NCBI GenBank assembly: GCA_021647405.1
Contig: JAKIUU010000002.1
Coordinates: 1 to 64,000 of the forward strand
DNA from: Flavobacteriaceae bacterium
GTDB taxonomy: Bacteria > Bacteroidota > Bacteroidia > Flavobacteriales > Flavobacteriaceae
Direction: 5' to 3'
DNA: 64,000 nucleotides
Part shown: positions 32,430 through 41,844 of the stretch, piece by piece
Position numbering within the stretch: the stretch's first letter is position 1
Layout of the letters: each line of letters starts with the position of its first letter
The notes under the pieces: generated by a model
Told to the model about the DNA's origin: nothing
Seen by the model: the letters and a program-made list of their open reading frames with translations, nothing else
Database searches by the model: none
Position numbers and translations under genes: made by a program

Positions 32430-33743
32430 TTATATTAATTGTTCTGCATCAGAAATAGTAAAAACAGCATATAGCGGTATATTGATAAAATTATTTGATT
32501 TTATAAAATTTCGTGGAGAAGTTCTAATCAAAAGTTTAGGTTTATATTTACCTTCATAACTTCTTAAACTTTTTAAATTTCTACTCAAACCACTCTTTAC
32601 TTCAAGCGGATAAATCGCCGTGTTTTTTTCTATAATAAAATCGACTTCTGCATCACTTTTTGAAGTCCAATAAAACAAATCTGTATTGCCATTTGCAACA
32701 AGCTCTTGCGCGACATAATTTTCTATAAAAGCCCCTTTGTATTCCGAGAAAATAGCTGACGGTTCTATAATAATTTGTGAGCCTATATTTAACATAGCTC
32801 CCAATAAGCCGACATCTAACATATAGACTTTAAACTTTAAAAAATCGGCATATCCCGAAAGGGGTAAACTGGGTTTTGAGATATTAAATGCAAGGTTGAT
32901 TAATCCCGCTTGTTTTAGCCATGTTATGGTTTGTTCAAAATTGGCAGCCCGCGCATTTTTGCGCACATCGTTATACTTAAACTTTTTATTCTCTTTAGCG
33001 AGTTGTCTGGGAATGGCATCCCATAATTCAGCTGTTTTTATAGCTTGAAGCTTTGTAGTATATTTTGAAAAGTCTCTTTTATAGGCTTGTAATATTTCAT
33101 TTTGAAGGGTTCTTACCAATCTAATATCACGGTTGTTTAAATAACTTTGTAAAACTTCGGGCATACCTCCTAAAAAAAGATACAATTTAAAATGTGTGAG
33201 TAACTTATCGTGTATAATCTGTGGTAAGGGTGCTATTATATTACGCTCTTTAAGTCGGTTAACAATAAGTTCTTCTCCAAAAGCCATGAGGTATTCGGCA
33301 AAGGTCATAGGGTATAGCGTCATCAGGTTTACTTTGCCAACAGGGAAACTGCCCTTTTTACCTACACTAACGCCTAATAAGGATCCCGCCGCAATAATAT
33401 GATATTCTGGTGTTAATTCGTAAAAATATTTTAAACTTGTCAGAACTTCGGGAGCGGTTTGTATTTCATCAAAAAAAAGTAAGGTGTTTTCTGCACTTAT
33501 TTTTTTACCTAAAAACAAACTTATATTGTGAATGATGCTTTCGGGATTAAGAGCTCCTTCAAACAAGCTTTTAAGGTCGGGGATTTGTTCGAAATTTAAA
33601 TATATTAGGTTTAAATACGCCTTTTCGGCAAAAGCCTTAACCAAATAGGTCTTGCCAACCTGCCTGGCTCCCTGCAATAAAAGAGGTTTTCTATTTTTGC
33701 CCGTTTTCCAACTTATTAGCTTGGCATACAATTGTCGTTTCAT
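32430..33743 (-). CDS. AAA_14/DUF4143 ATPase, second copy
   Basis: 437 residues. Walker A is GARQVGKTYLVKAF (about 24-37) and Walker B is LLFFDEIQ, followed by IIAAGSLLGV. The C-terminal DUF4143 part ends with DAEVDFIIEKNTAIYPLEVKSG, an ExK nuclease-like core. It differs enough from the 29089-30216 protein to be a separate subfamily, not a recent duplicate. The biological role is not established. Like the other ATPase it stands alone between repeat blocks. Confidence 0.9.
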   Translation of the reverse strand: MKRQLYAKLISWKTGKNRKPLLLQGARQVGKTYLVKAFAEKAYLNLIYLNFEQIPDLKSLFEGALNPESIIHNISLFLGKKISAENTLLFFDEIQTAPEVLTSLKYFYELTPEYHIIAAGSLLGVSVGKKGSFPVGKVNLMTLYPMTFAEYLMAFGEELIVNRLKERNIIAPLPQIIHDKLLTHFKLYLFLGGMPEVLQSYLNNRDIRLVRTLQNEILQAYKRDFSKYTTKLQAIKTAELWDAIPRQLAKENKKFKYNDVRKNARAANFEQTITWLKQAGLINLAFNISKPSLPLSGYADFLKFKVYMLDVGLLGAMLNIGSQIIIEPSAIFSEYKGAFIENYVAQELVANGNTDLFYWTSKSDAEVDFIIEKNTAIYPLEVKSGLSRNLKSLRSYEGKYKPKLLIRTSPRNFIKSNNFINIPLYAVFTISDAEQLI

Positions 33744-34463
33744 AATTTATCTCCCAATAAATGTAACAAATATAACTATTTATCTCCAATAAAATGTATT
33801 TTTTAAATTTTTAACCTCCAATAAAATGTAATTACATATCAAATATTCGAATTTGGAGTTTAGAATTTGTCTTTTGTTATTTGTCATTTGGAATTTGTTA
33901 TTTGTGATTTTTATAAGGCTATTTCACAGAGATTCACAAAGTAACACGAAGATGCACAAGGGCTTAACCGCAAAGAACACTGAACACTGAACACTGATTA
34001 CTGATCACTGGTTTTGGGTTTTTCCCTTCGACTCCCCGCCAAAATGACTCTGTCGGGCTGGCGCTCAGAGTGACATGGGTTTTGTGATTTGTTATTTGTC
34101 ATTTGGAATTTGTTTTTTGTTATTTGAAAATTTAATGCTTGTAATCACAAAGTCTAGGCTCTTGACTCTATAGCATCTAGGTTCTCTTTAACCGCAAGGG
34201 ACGTTGCTTTTGAAAATTCAGAATTCAGAATTATTAAAACCGCTAGGGTCGCTAAGCAAATGATAATTCTTACTTCAAACTTTAAACACCTCCCTGGCCC
34301 TCCTCAAGGAGGGATTTGTTTTGGTTTTTATTTAAAATTTAACGAGAACTGATCACTAATCACTGGTTCTGGGTTTTAGGTTAATCATCAAATTGCCACA
34401 TCTTCAAATCAACACATCTTCAAATTAGTTTACTGACCACTTCTCACTTTTCTCACAATAACA
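33744..34463 (+). repeat. Gene-free repeat block 5
   Basis: No gene is supported. It has CTCCAATAAAATGTA iterations (33775-33830), TTTGGAATTTGT-type iterations, a GCTATTTCACAGAG...CACAAAG stretch (near 33915), GAACACTGAACACTG iterations, a CTTCGACT repeat (34026-34075) and a CCTCCTCAAGGAGGG hairpin near 34300. Confidence 0.7.
34026..34075 (+). repeat. CTTCGACT 50-base repeat, copy 4
   Basis: Begins CTTCGACTCCCCGCCAA and ends GCTCAGAGTGACA. Confidence 0.8.
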
Positions 34464-36374
34464 CTAACTAATCACTACCTCACTAACATCCTTCTTATCT
34501 AGCGCTTCAAAAACAGAATTATTAGACAGGTATTCCGGAACGATTTCTTTTAAAACAGCGACCAATTCTGAAGCTTCGGCATTTTTTAAAGTCGCTAAAA
34601 TTTCCAAACGGTCATTTATTAAACCGCAATCCACCTCTGGAACTTTGGCAATTTTTATCTTTTCGTTATAGGTTTCTAAAGTCAGTTCTTTATCCGATAA
34701 TAATTCCTCATACAATTTTTCCCCTGGGCGTAAACCTGTAATTTTAATAGCAATATCTTCAGGAAAACGCAATCCTGATAAGCGTATCATATTTAAAGCC
34801 AAATTGTATATTTTCATGGACGCGCCCATATCAAACACAAAAATCTCGCCCCCATTACCCATAGCGCCCGCTTCTAAAACCAATAAACAGGCTTCGGGAA
34901 TCGTCATAAAATAACGGGTTATCTCTTTATGGGTTACCGTAAGCGGCCCACCATTTTCTATCTGTTTTTTAAAAAGGGGTATAACCGACCCATTCGATCC
35001 CAACACATTGCCAAAACGCGTGGTAATAAATTTGGTAAGGCCTTGTTGGTTTAAACAATTGATATACATTTCGGCCACACGCTTGGTAGCGCCCATCACA
35101 TTGGTGGGGTTCACCGCCTTATCGGTAGAAACCATTACAAATTTTTCTACCTTATATCTTATGGCTAAATCTGCTACATTTTTAGTACCCAACACATTAA
35201 CCTGAATGGCTTCGTAAGGGTTGTCTTCCATTAAAGGCACGTGCTTGTACGCTGCGGCGTGAAAAACAATATGGGGTTGTTCTTTTTTAAATATTTTGGC
35301 CAGACGGTTTTTATCGCGTATATCTGCTACAACCGCCTGTATATTATGATAATTTTTCTGACACAGTTCTTGTTGTAAATTGTATAAATCTGACTCCGCT
35401 TGATCTATTAAGATAATTTTTTTATAGTTAAAGTGGGTTATTTGACGCGTAATTTCACTCCCAATAGATCCGGCGGCACCTGTTATTAAAACCGTTTTAT
35501 TGTTGAATTCTTTTTTTAACAAGGTGCTGTCTAAAGAAATTTGGTCTCTTCCTAACAAATCTTCTATTTTAACAGATTTAATCTGATGCGAATTCAAACT
35601 GTTATCAATCCAATCTTTTACAGCTGGAACGATCTTTACTTTTAATTTTAAGGCAGATAGCTTATCAACTATCTTTACCAAACGCTCAGATTTTATTGTT
35701 TGAATGGCTATAATAATAGTATCAATCTCTTTTGACGCTATAAATTCTTCAGTAATAGACTTGGGGTCATACACATTTAAACCATTAATTTTTTTACCTA
35801 CTTTACTTTGATTGTCGTCTATGTAGCCTAAAACTTGAATCTTACTTTTTTTATCGGTCTTAAGAATTGTCTGCGTTATTAATCCGGCTTGACCGGCACC
35901 ATAAATCAAGGCGTGTTCTTTAAATTTAATATCGGTTATTAAATAATCATAAACAATTTTAAACACAAACCTACTGGCTATTAAAACGACAACATTCAGT
36001 AAAAAATGAATAAGAATAATGGATAATGGGATGTTTAAACTATCGTTAAAATTAGTTCTACGATTTATGAATACCGTAAGGCCCAACAGCATTACCAAAA
36101 CAATACTAGCCGTTGTAACGTTAAAAGCATCTCTCATGCCCGTTCGTCTTATAACACCTTTATAGGATCCTATTAATAAAAAACTAACTAATGCACCAAT
36201 AATTACAATAGGTAATTGTGTAAAAAAACGAGATGTATCAAAGTTTAAATGAAAATTAAAACGAATTAAATACGCCAATATGAATGTATTGGATACAATA
36301 TAGATATCAATAAGTAATACCAACCAACGGGGTGCATTGTTTTTTAATAAATATCTTAAGGTGTTTTTTAGCAT
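34464..36374 (-). CDS. FlaA1/CapD-type nucleotide-sugar 4,6-dehydratase
   Basis: 636 residues of the long membrane-bound class (PglF/WbpM type). Four N-terminal membrane helices (about residues 15-145) are followed by a CoA-binding-like Rossmann domain (YGAGQAGL). The catalytic SDR domain has TGAAGSIGSEI, the FHAAAYKHVPLME motif and STDKAVNPTNVMGATKR. The DKA/MGATK arrangement is typical of this retaining or inverting UDP-GlcNAc 4,6-dehydratase class. The product, UDP-4-keto-6-deoxy-HexNAc, would feed the DegT aminotransferase at 37140-38366. It appears to be transcribed on its own, after a terminator and a TAnnTTTG box. Its base composition is visibly richer in GC than the cluster that follows. 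Confidence 0.92.
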   Translation of the reverse strand: MLKNTLRYLLKNNAPRWLVLLIDIYIVSNTFILAYLIRFNFHLNFDTSRFFTQLPIVIIGALVSFLLIGSYKGVIRRTGMRDAFNVTTASIVLVMLLGLTVFINRRTNFNDSLNIPLSIILIHFLLNVVVLIASRFVFKIVYDYLITDIKFKEHALIYGAGQAGLITQTILKTDKKSKIQVLGYIDDNQSKVGKKINGLNVYDPKSITEEFIASKEIDTIIIAIQTIKSERLVKIVDKLSALKLKVKIVPAVKDWIDNSLNSHQIKSVKIEDLLGRDQISLDSTLLKKEFNNKTVLITGAAGSIGSEITRQITHFNYKKIILIDQAESDLYNLQQELCQKNYHNIQAVVADIRDKNRLAKIFKKEQPHIVFHAAAYKHVPLMEDNPYEAIQVNVLGTKNVADLAIRYKVEKFVMVSTDKAVNPTNVMGATKRVAEMYINCLNQQGLTKFITTRFGNVLGSNGSVIPLFKKQIENGGPLTVTHKEITRYFMTIPEACLLVLEAGAMGNGGEIFVFDMGASMKIYNLALNMIRLSGLRFPEDIAIKITGLRPGEKLYEELLSDKELTLETYNEKIKIAKVPEVDCGLINDRLEILATLKNAEASELVAVLKEIVPEYLSNNSVFEALDKKDVSEVVIS

Positions 36375-36419
36375 AGATTATACTAGATGAGTTGTGTATA
36401 ATTATTTGGTTTGTGAGGA

Positions 36420-36427
36420 CAAATATA
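36420..36427 (-). promoter_or_regulatory. Candidate -7 box for the FlaA1-type gene
   Basis: Minus-strand TATATTTG matches TAnnTTTG, 45 bases before the ATG at 36374 and just past the terminator of the preceding operon. Confidence 0.5.
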
Positions 36428-36479
36428 GGGGTTTTAAAATCTATTTCCCATAATGGTGTAGAATTTGATATTTGGGCAT

Positions 36480-36504
36480 AAAAAAGCCCGAAAAAGCTTC
36501 GGGG
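36480..36504 (-). terminator. Terminator of the polysaccharide operon
   Basis: CCCGAA (36487-36492) pairs with TTCGGG (36498-36503). On the minus strand the stem is followed by CTTTTTT. It lies about 50 bases after the stop of the sugar transferase at 36552. Confidence 0.85.
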
Positions 36505-36551
36505 TATATCAAAAATAGTGACTAATATTTTTAAAGGTCTAATGAAAATAT

Positions 36552-37139
36552 TTATTTTAAAACAATAAAGATTGTCTTTATAATTATTTTAAAATCTTTT
36601 AAAAAACTTCTTTGTTTTAAATAATTTAAATTAATCTCTAATTTTTTTGGCATTATAACATCTATATAAAATTGGTCTGGATTAGATTGAGTTACTAATA
36701 TTTCATTCTCGTTTCTAAATTCTATGGAGGCCAAATCTGTTATTCCAGGCTTAACCGATAAAACTTCTTTTTGTTTTTGAGTGTAAAGATTTACATATTT
36801 TCTAACTTCTGGTCTTGGCCCTACAAAACTCATGTTTCCAATGAAAACATTAATGAGTTGGGGAAGCTCATCTAATTTATATTTTCTTAAATAATACCCG
36901 GTCTTTGTAATTCTAGAATCGTTTTGTCCTACCGTAATAAGACCTAAACGATCGGAATCTAGATACATAGTTCTGAATTTAAATATTTTAAAATCTTGAT
37001 TATTCTTACCTACCCTAATTTGTTTAAAAAAAACAGAGCCTTTTGAATTTAGTTTAACAAAAAAAACCGATATAATAAAAATCGGACTCAAAACAACCAA
37101 TCCCAAAAAAGAAAATAGAACATCAAACAATCGTTTCAT
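36552..37139 (-). CDS. Small phosphoglycosyl transferase (PglC/WcaJ-type), copy 2
   Basis: 195 residues, paralogous to the protein at 21147-21737 (KRLFDVLFSFLGL, FKQIRVG, FKFRTM, RKYKLDELPQLINV, SFVGPRPE). It is predicted to load the first sugar phosphate onto undecaprenyl phosphate. As the last gene of the operon, one base after the DegT aminotransferase, it most likely uses the 4-amino-6-deoxy sugar produced by that enzyme and the FlaA1-type dehydratase, like PglC in bacillosamine pathways. Confidence 0.93.
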   Translation of the reverse strand: MKRLFDVLFSFLGLVVLSPIFIISVFFVKLNSKGSVFFKQIRVGKNNQDFKIFKFRTMYLDSDRLGLITVGQNDSRITKTGYYLRKYKLDELPQLINVFIGNMSFVGPRPEVRKYVNLYTQKQKEVLSVKPGITDLASIEFRNENEILVTQSNPDQFYIDVIMPKKLEINLNYLKQRSFLKDFKIIIKTIFIVLK

Positions 37140-38366
37140 CTAATTTAAAATCTTATTTACAGAATTTACAACCCCTTTAATAACACGATTAATTTGCTCT
37201 TCTGTTATATCATAAAAGACAGGTAAAGATATTTCATTCTCCCATAAAGCAAGAGCCTCAGGATAATCTGCCATATTATAATTTAACGATTTATAGTATG
37301 AAAGTAATGGCAATGGTTTATAATGAACATTTACAGAAACGTCTTCTTTAAATATTTCTTGAATAATAGCATTTCGTTGTTCCATTGAACAATTTTTAAT
37401 TCTTAAAAGGTATAAATGATAGGATGACTCTCTAAAACTATCCTTAAAGACCGGAGTAATAGCCCAATCATATTTACTTAAAGCCGTTGTATATTTTTCA
37501 AATACTTCTTTTCTTTTAGGAAGGGTTTCTGTCTCATAACGTCCCAATTCCACCAAACCAATAGCGGCTAAAACATCTGTCATATTACATTTAAAACCAG
37601 CATCTACAACATCATATTCCCAATTCCCTTTTTGTGTTTTGGCAAGTGCATCTTTATTTTGACCATGTAACGATAATGTATTTAAATGTTTATAAACTTC
37701 ATTATTACTAAAAGGTTTAGGTAAATTAATACAAATAGCGCCCCCCTCGGCCGTTGTTAAATTTTTAACTGCATGGAATGAAAATACGGTAAAATCGACC
37801 TGTGACCCTATATTTATACCCTTATATTTGGCGCCAAATGAATGCGCGGCATCAGATAAAATCATAATGCGGCCTAACTTGGCTTGATTTGCTGATTCGG
37901 GTTTAAATTTATTCATAATATCTTCTCTATTAACCAACTCATTTAATTTGTCATATTTAATTGGAAGGCCTCCAACATCTACGGGAATAATGGCTTTGGT
38001 TTTGGGTGTTATGGCTGCTTCAATTTTAGAAATATCTATGCCAAAATCTGACCTTACATCAACCATAATTACTTTTGCGCCACGATGCCTAACTATATTT
38101 GCTGTGGCACAATAAGTGTAAACGGGCACAATGACCTCATCTCCTTCTTTAACCCCAAACCAATACAATAACAGCTCTGCTCCTGTTGTCCAAGAATTAA
38201 CAGCCAATACATTTGATACGTTACAATACTCAGCTATTTTTTTTTCAAACAATTTAGTACGAGGGCCTGTGGTAATCCAACCAGATTGTAAAGCATCGGT
38301 AACTTCTTTAATGATTAAATTGTCTATTCGAGGTGGTGAAAAAGGAATTAAATTTTTATTTACCAT
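37140..38366 (-). CDS. DegT/DnrJ/EryC1-family sugar aminotransferase
   Basis: 408 residues, a PLP enzyme of full family length. It has SGWITTGPRTKLFEKKIAEY, VNSWTTGAELLL, the ILSDAAHSFGAKY region and the PLP lysine in SFHAVKNLTTAEGG. It adds an amino group to a 4-keto sugar nucleotide (PglE-like). The upstream MBL gene overlaps it by seven bases and the sugar transferase follows directly. With the FlaA1-type dehydratase it would give a UDP-2-acetamido-4-amino-2,4,6-trideoxyhexose, whose free amine is a good target for the acyl group built by the next genes. Confidence 0.93.
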   Translation of the reverse strand: MVNKNLIPFSPPRIDNLIIKEVTDALQSGWITTGPRTKLFEKKIAEYCNVSNVLAVNSWTTGAELLLYWFGVKEGDEVIVPVYTYCATANIVRHRGAKVIMVDVRSDFGIDISKIEAAITPKTKAIIPVDVGGLPIKYDKLNELVNREDIMNKFKPESANQAKLGRIMILSDAAHSFGAKYKGINIGSQVDFTVFSFHAVKNLTTAEGGAICINLPKPFSNNEVYKHLNTLSLHGQNKDALAKTQKGNWEYDVVDAGFKCNMTDVLAAIGLVELGRYETETLPKRKEVFEKYTTALSKYDWAITPVFKDSFRESSYHLYLLRIKNCSMEQRNAIIQEIFKEDVSVNVHYKPLPLLSYYKSLNYNMADYPEALALWENEISLPVFYDITEEQINRVIKGVVNSVNKILN

Positions 38367-38965
38367 ATTTTAAGATCTTTATTTAAAAATTTATTACCAT
38401 GCCCTGGATACAATATAGTTTCATCATTAAATTGATATTTTAAGAATTCATATGACCTTTGTAACTCAAAAATATTACCCCCTGGTAGTTTTGTAACTGT
38501 TTTTGTATTATAAATAAATTGATCTCCTATAAACACCAAATTTGCAATATTTATAAACATTCCGCCTAAAGAATGCCCCCCAAAGGGAAATAACTTTAAT
38601 TCTAAATTATTTAACAATCTTAATTTATGAAAATCGTTCACAATATAATTAGCAGGAACTGAAACATAATTTTGATTATAAAAAGCTGACATATTTTTTT
38701 TGGAATCTAAAATAGCCTTAGAACAATATTCAGAACAAACAATTTTAACTTTTGGATTATTTTTTTTTAAATAATTAGTACCTGATATATGGTCTATATG
38801 TTCATGAGTTAAAAAAACATATTTTAATTCAATAGAATTATCCAATAGATATTTGTAAAAAATATTATTATCACAGGGGTCAATTACTAAAAATTTATTA
38901 AGGTAATATTCAATTAGATATGTATTTGATTTGAATAAATCATTAACAAACTTTTTAATTACCAT
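38360..38965 (-). CDS. Metallo-beta-lactamase-fold hydrolase
   Basis: 201 residues with the metal-binding THEHIDH motif (near residue 53) and later histidines in FPFGGHSLGGM and YPGHGN, as in glyoxalase II-type MBL proteins. These usually hydrolyse thioesters or esters. In this setting it may act as a thioesterase or editing hydrolase for acyl-ACP or acyl-CoA intermediates of the local acyl-decoration pathway; that is inference. It overlaps both neighbours by a few bases. Confidence 0.86.
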   Translation of the reverse strand: MVIKKFVNDLFKSNTYLIEYYLNKFLVIDPCDNNIFYKYLLDNSIELKYVFLTHEHIDHISGTNYLKKNNPKVKIVCSEYCSKAILDSKKNMSAFYNQNYVSVPANYIVNDFHKLRLLNNLELKLFPFGGHSLGGMFINIANLVFIGDQFIYNTKTVTKLPGGNIFELQRSYEFLKYQFNDETILYPGHGNKFLNKDLKIW

Positions 38966-39801
38966 TATAAAGCAATCATATTTTTAATTTCAAAAGTTTT
39001 ATCAAAATCATGAATAGATTTCGAATTTAAAAAATAATTGGGATTCTTGGTTATAATATCAACATACAAACTATACGCTTCAACTTCATCCAAAATAGTT
39101 ATTGATGTTTCTCCTATAGAAACTCTTTTTGAAATTCCCTTTTCCAAAAGCATTCCCTCATATTTATAACTACCATTCCCAGGGAAAATATTTTTATATC
39201 TTACAAATAAATTATATGTATCGGTAAAAGAATTTAAACCATCATTTATCAATCCAGTAAATTTTCTATCATACCTATAATTTACATTAACCATTTTTTC
39301 AATATAATGCATATAAGTAAAACAATCACCAACCTTAGTGCCAAAAAACAAAAACTTTACACCGTCTCGCTTATGGAGCTTATCAAATGTAGAACCTTCA
39401 CCTACTGATTTTTTTGATAAATTTGTAACTAAATCTATATCTGGTCCAATCAATACATTAGACATTAATGGATCAATTGATCTTATAGCATGTGGTAATT
39501 TACGAGCATACTCATTTATTGATCCCATTTTTGATTTAGAATTAATTAAATCAAAATTTTCACCATTACAAAAGCTAAATGTGAAGGTCGGAAAACAAAT
39601 ATTTTGAATATTAAATTTTTCAAAAATAGATAATAATCTCTCTAATATTTGCTTTTTACTCAAGTCAGGATTTGGCATTCCAAAAGTCATCCCAGTATGT
39701 ATATACAAATAATTTGTATCCCATACTTTTAAATTATCTAATATTTTAAATATCTCTTGTTCATTAATTGGTGTTTTGTCTTTTGTATAAAATAAATTCA
39801 T
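38965..39801 (-). CDS. AAC(3)-family N-acyltransferase
   Basis: 278 residues resembling the aminoglycoside 3-N-acetyltransferase (Antibiotic_NAT) family: YLYIHTGMTFGM, CFPTFTFSFC, INEYARKLPHAIRSIDPLMSN (the pattern with R-S-x-x-P) and FFGTKVGDCFTYMHYIEK. In sugar loci such proteins N-acylate amino sugars. No resistance context is present. Its likely job is to move an acetyl or the locally made acyl group onto the 4-amino sugar. It overlaps the MBL gene by one base and sits seven bases after the SDR gene. Confidence 0.8.
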   Translation of the reverse strand: MNLFYTKDKTPINEQEIFKILDNLKVWDTNYLYIHTGMTFGMPNPDLSKKQILERLLSIFEKFNIQNICFPTFTFSFCNGENFDLINSKSKMGSINEYARKLPHAIRSIDPLMSNVLIGPDIDLVTNLSKKSVGEGSTFDKLHKRDGVKFLFFGTKVGDCFTYMHYIEKMVNVNYRYDRKFTGLINDGLNSFTDTYNLFVRYKNIFPGNGSYKYEGMLLEKGISKRVSIGETSITILDEVEAYSLYVDIITKNPNYFLNSKSIHDFDKTFEIKNMIAL

Positions 39802-39807
39802 AAAAGT

Positions 39808-40551
39808 TTAATTATTTTTTATATTAATTGTTCTACCTCCATCTATTATAAACTCTTGACCAGTAATCCATGAAGCCTCATCGGAAAGTAAAAATATAAC
39901 CATTGGGGCTATATCTTTAGGAGAGCCTATTCCTAATAAATAATCATGATTCAATTTATCAGAAATAGCTTTATTTAAAAGCAATTCACTTGACATTTTT
40001 GTTAAAACGGCGCCAGGCAATATCGAATTGACCCTAATACTTGGTGCTAATTCTACTGCTAAAGATCTCATCAAACCATCTAAGGCTGCCTTTGAGGAAG
40101 AGTATAAGTGATGTCCTGTAGAACCATATTTCGCTAAAATAGCAGAAATAAATACTATATTATTTAATTGACCACTATTAATTCTTTTGTTTAATAATAT
40201 TGCTATTATTTCAATGATTGAAAAAAGATTAACATTAAAAATTTGATTTGTAGATTTTAAATCAACACTTTTCATATGCATAACTTTCATCATACCCGCA
40301 CAATGAACTATTTTATCTACAAATAAAGAATTTTTTGTTAAAAATTCAACAAATTCATTTCTTAAATTTGAAATATCATTAAAATCAAAAATAAATAAAA
40401 AATGACTAGATGAATTTTCACAATCATTTCTCAATTTTTTCAAATCTCGCAAATTTCTCCCAAATAAAATTAACCTATTATTACTACTCAAATTAACAGC
40501 AATTTGTTTGCCAATATCCGAAGTAGCACCCGTTATAAGCGTATAGTTCAT
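39808..40551 (-). CDS. SDR-family 3-oxoacyl-ACP reductase-like enzyme
   Basis: 247 residues of classical SDR: GATSDIGKQIA, the catalytic FISAIL serine, YSSSK (YxxxK), RVNSILPGAVLT and the C-terminal SWITGQEFIIDGG. The FabG-like length and position next to KAS III and ACP genes suggest reduction of a beta-ketoacyl-ACP to a beta-hydroxyacyl-ACP. It overlaps the ACP gene by one base, supporting coupled expression. Confidence 0.9.
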   Translation of the reverse strand: MNYTLITGATSDIGKQIAVNLSSNNRLILFGRNLRDLKKLRNDCENSSSHFLFIFDFNDISNLRNEFVEFLTKNSLFVDKIVHCAGMMKVMHMKSVDLKSTNQIFNVNLFSIIEIIAILLNKRINSGQLNNIVFISAILAKYGSTGHHLYSSSKAALDGLMRSLAVELAPSIRVNSILPGAVLTKMSSELLLNKAISDKLNHDYLLGIGSPKDIAPMVIFLLSDEASWITGQEFIIDGGRTINIKNN

Positions 40552-40769
40552 TATTTTTTATTCTTTGATATAAAATCAAATAAATCTGAAATTGTTATAA
40601 TTTTATCGAAATCTGATGCATTCATTTGGAAACCAAATTCTGAATCTATAGTTGCTATAACAGTAAGCAATGTAAGTGAATCCCACGAATCAAAATCCTT
40701 TATAACATCATTCTCATTAATGCTTGAAACTTCAAAAGCATCAAGTAATTTTTCTTTAAATTGTTCCAT
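40551..40769 (-). CDS. Acyl carrier protein 1
   Basis: 72 residues. A four-helix acidic protein with the phosphopantetheine serine at position 31 in DSWDSLTLL. It ends one base into the SDR gene and follows the KAS III gene by ten bases. It probably carries the growing acyl chain for KAS III and SDR, separately from the primary fatty-acid ACP. Confidence 0.9.
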   Translation of the reverse strand: MEQFKEKLLDAFEVSSINENDVIKDFDSWDSLTLLTVIATIDSEFGFQMNASDFDKIITISDLFDFISKNKK

Positions 40770-40779
40770 TTTTTTATGT

Positions 40780-41844
40780 TTAGTATTCTATTATTTTACA
40801 AAAGTTTAAGTTTTCTAAATCTATTATCATTGAAGCCCAGGTCAGTCCAACTCCAAATCCTGATAAACAAAGTTTGTATTTATTATTAAGTGTTTTGTTA
40901 CCTATATTATCAGAAATTGTAACAGGAATAGACACTCCGCTTGAGTTACCATATTTACCTACTATGTTACTTGGCATTTTTTCTCTACTTATACCAATTT
41001 TATCAGCTAATTTATTTAGCATAAATTTATTGGGTTGATGAAACATATAAAAATCAATCTCATCTTTAGTCAATTTAGCTTTTTTTAAAATTGCTTCTAT
41101 CATAGGTGGCACTTCCTTTTGAACAAAATTAAAAACAATGTCCCCTTTCATTACTAAGTGATTTTGGCTTCTAAAATTACCACTCCTATCTTCCTTTAAT
41201 ATTGCCGTTTCATTGCTAGATGGCAATCTAGCGCCTCCTGCTGGAATTTCTAGCACATTAGCTCCTTTCCCATCCATTTTAACGGAACAAAATATTTTGG
41301 AATTTTCTAAGTCTTTCTCCACTATAGTAATTGATGCTCCGTCACCAATTAAAGGATTACTATTGCGATCTTTTTTAGAAACTTTAGGGCTTAAAACATC
41401 TGCATTTAACAACACAACTTTATTAATATTATCTTGTCCCAATAACATAAATGATTGTATTAAACCTAATATATATCCTGAACAACCCTGATTTATATCC
41501 ATACAAATCATATCTTGTTTAAGATTAAAATGACCTTGTATAATATTACTTGTAGGTGGCATTATATAATCAGGTGTTTGCGTTACAAGAATTAATGCAT
41601 CAATGTCCTCTTTTTTAATTATTTTATTTTCAAATAAATAATTCAATCCAAAAACACAAAGATCTGAAGATGTTGTTCCTTCTTCAACTATTCTCTTTTT
41701 ATTGTAACCCATTGCGGATTTTAACTTTAAAGACTTTTGAATTGAAAAATTATAATTTCCCATTTCATCTTCAAAAAGAATTTCTCTTTTAGGAAGTACC
41801 GTTAAAATGCCTGTAATTTTTTTATTTTTAAACTTTAAATCCAT
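40780..41844 (-). CDS. KAS III-like 3-oxoacyl-ACP synthase
   Basis: 354 residues with the thiolase-fold catalytic triad visible: C121 in QGCSGYILG, H269 in MFHQPN and N300 in KYGNSSG. The PAGGARLP segment is also typical of FabH-like proteins in sugar-modification loci. It condenses an acyl-CoA starter with malonyl-ACP. With one reductase, two ACPs and no full elongation set, a short beta-hydroxyacyl product (for example 3-hydroxybutyryl) is the simplest inference. It overlaps ACP 2 by one base. Confidence 0.92.
   Translation of the reverse strand: MDLKFKNKKITGILTVLPKREILFEDEMGNYNFSIQKSLKLKSAMGYNKKRIVEEGTTSSDLCVFGLNYLFENKIIKKEDIDALILVTQTPDYIMPPTSNIIQGHFNLKQDMICMDINQGCSGYILGLIQSFMLLGQDNINKVVLLNADVLSPKVSKKDRNSNPLIGDGASITIVEKDLENSKIFCSVKMDGKGANVLEIPAGGARLPSSNETAILKEDRSGNFRSQNHLVMKGDIVFNFVQKEVPPMIEAILKKAKLTKDEIDFYMFHQPNKFMLNKLADKIGISREKMPSNIVGKYGNSSGVSIPVTISDNIGNKTLNNKYKLCLSGFGVGLTWASMIIDLENLNFCKIIEY

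Noticed and set aside
38965..39801. Aminoglycoside resistance by the AAC(3)-like gene.
   Set aside because: It is embedded in a sugar-decoration operon with overlapping genes; N-acylation of an amino sugar fits better.
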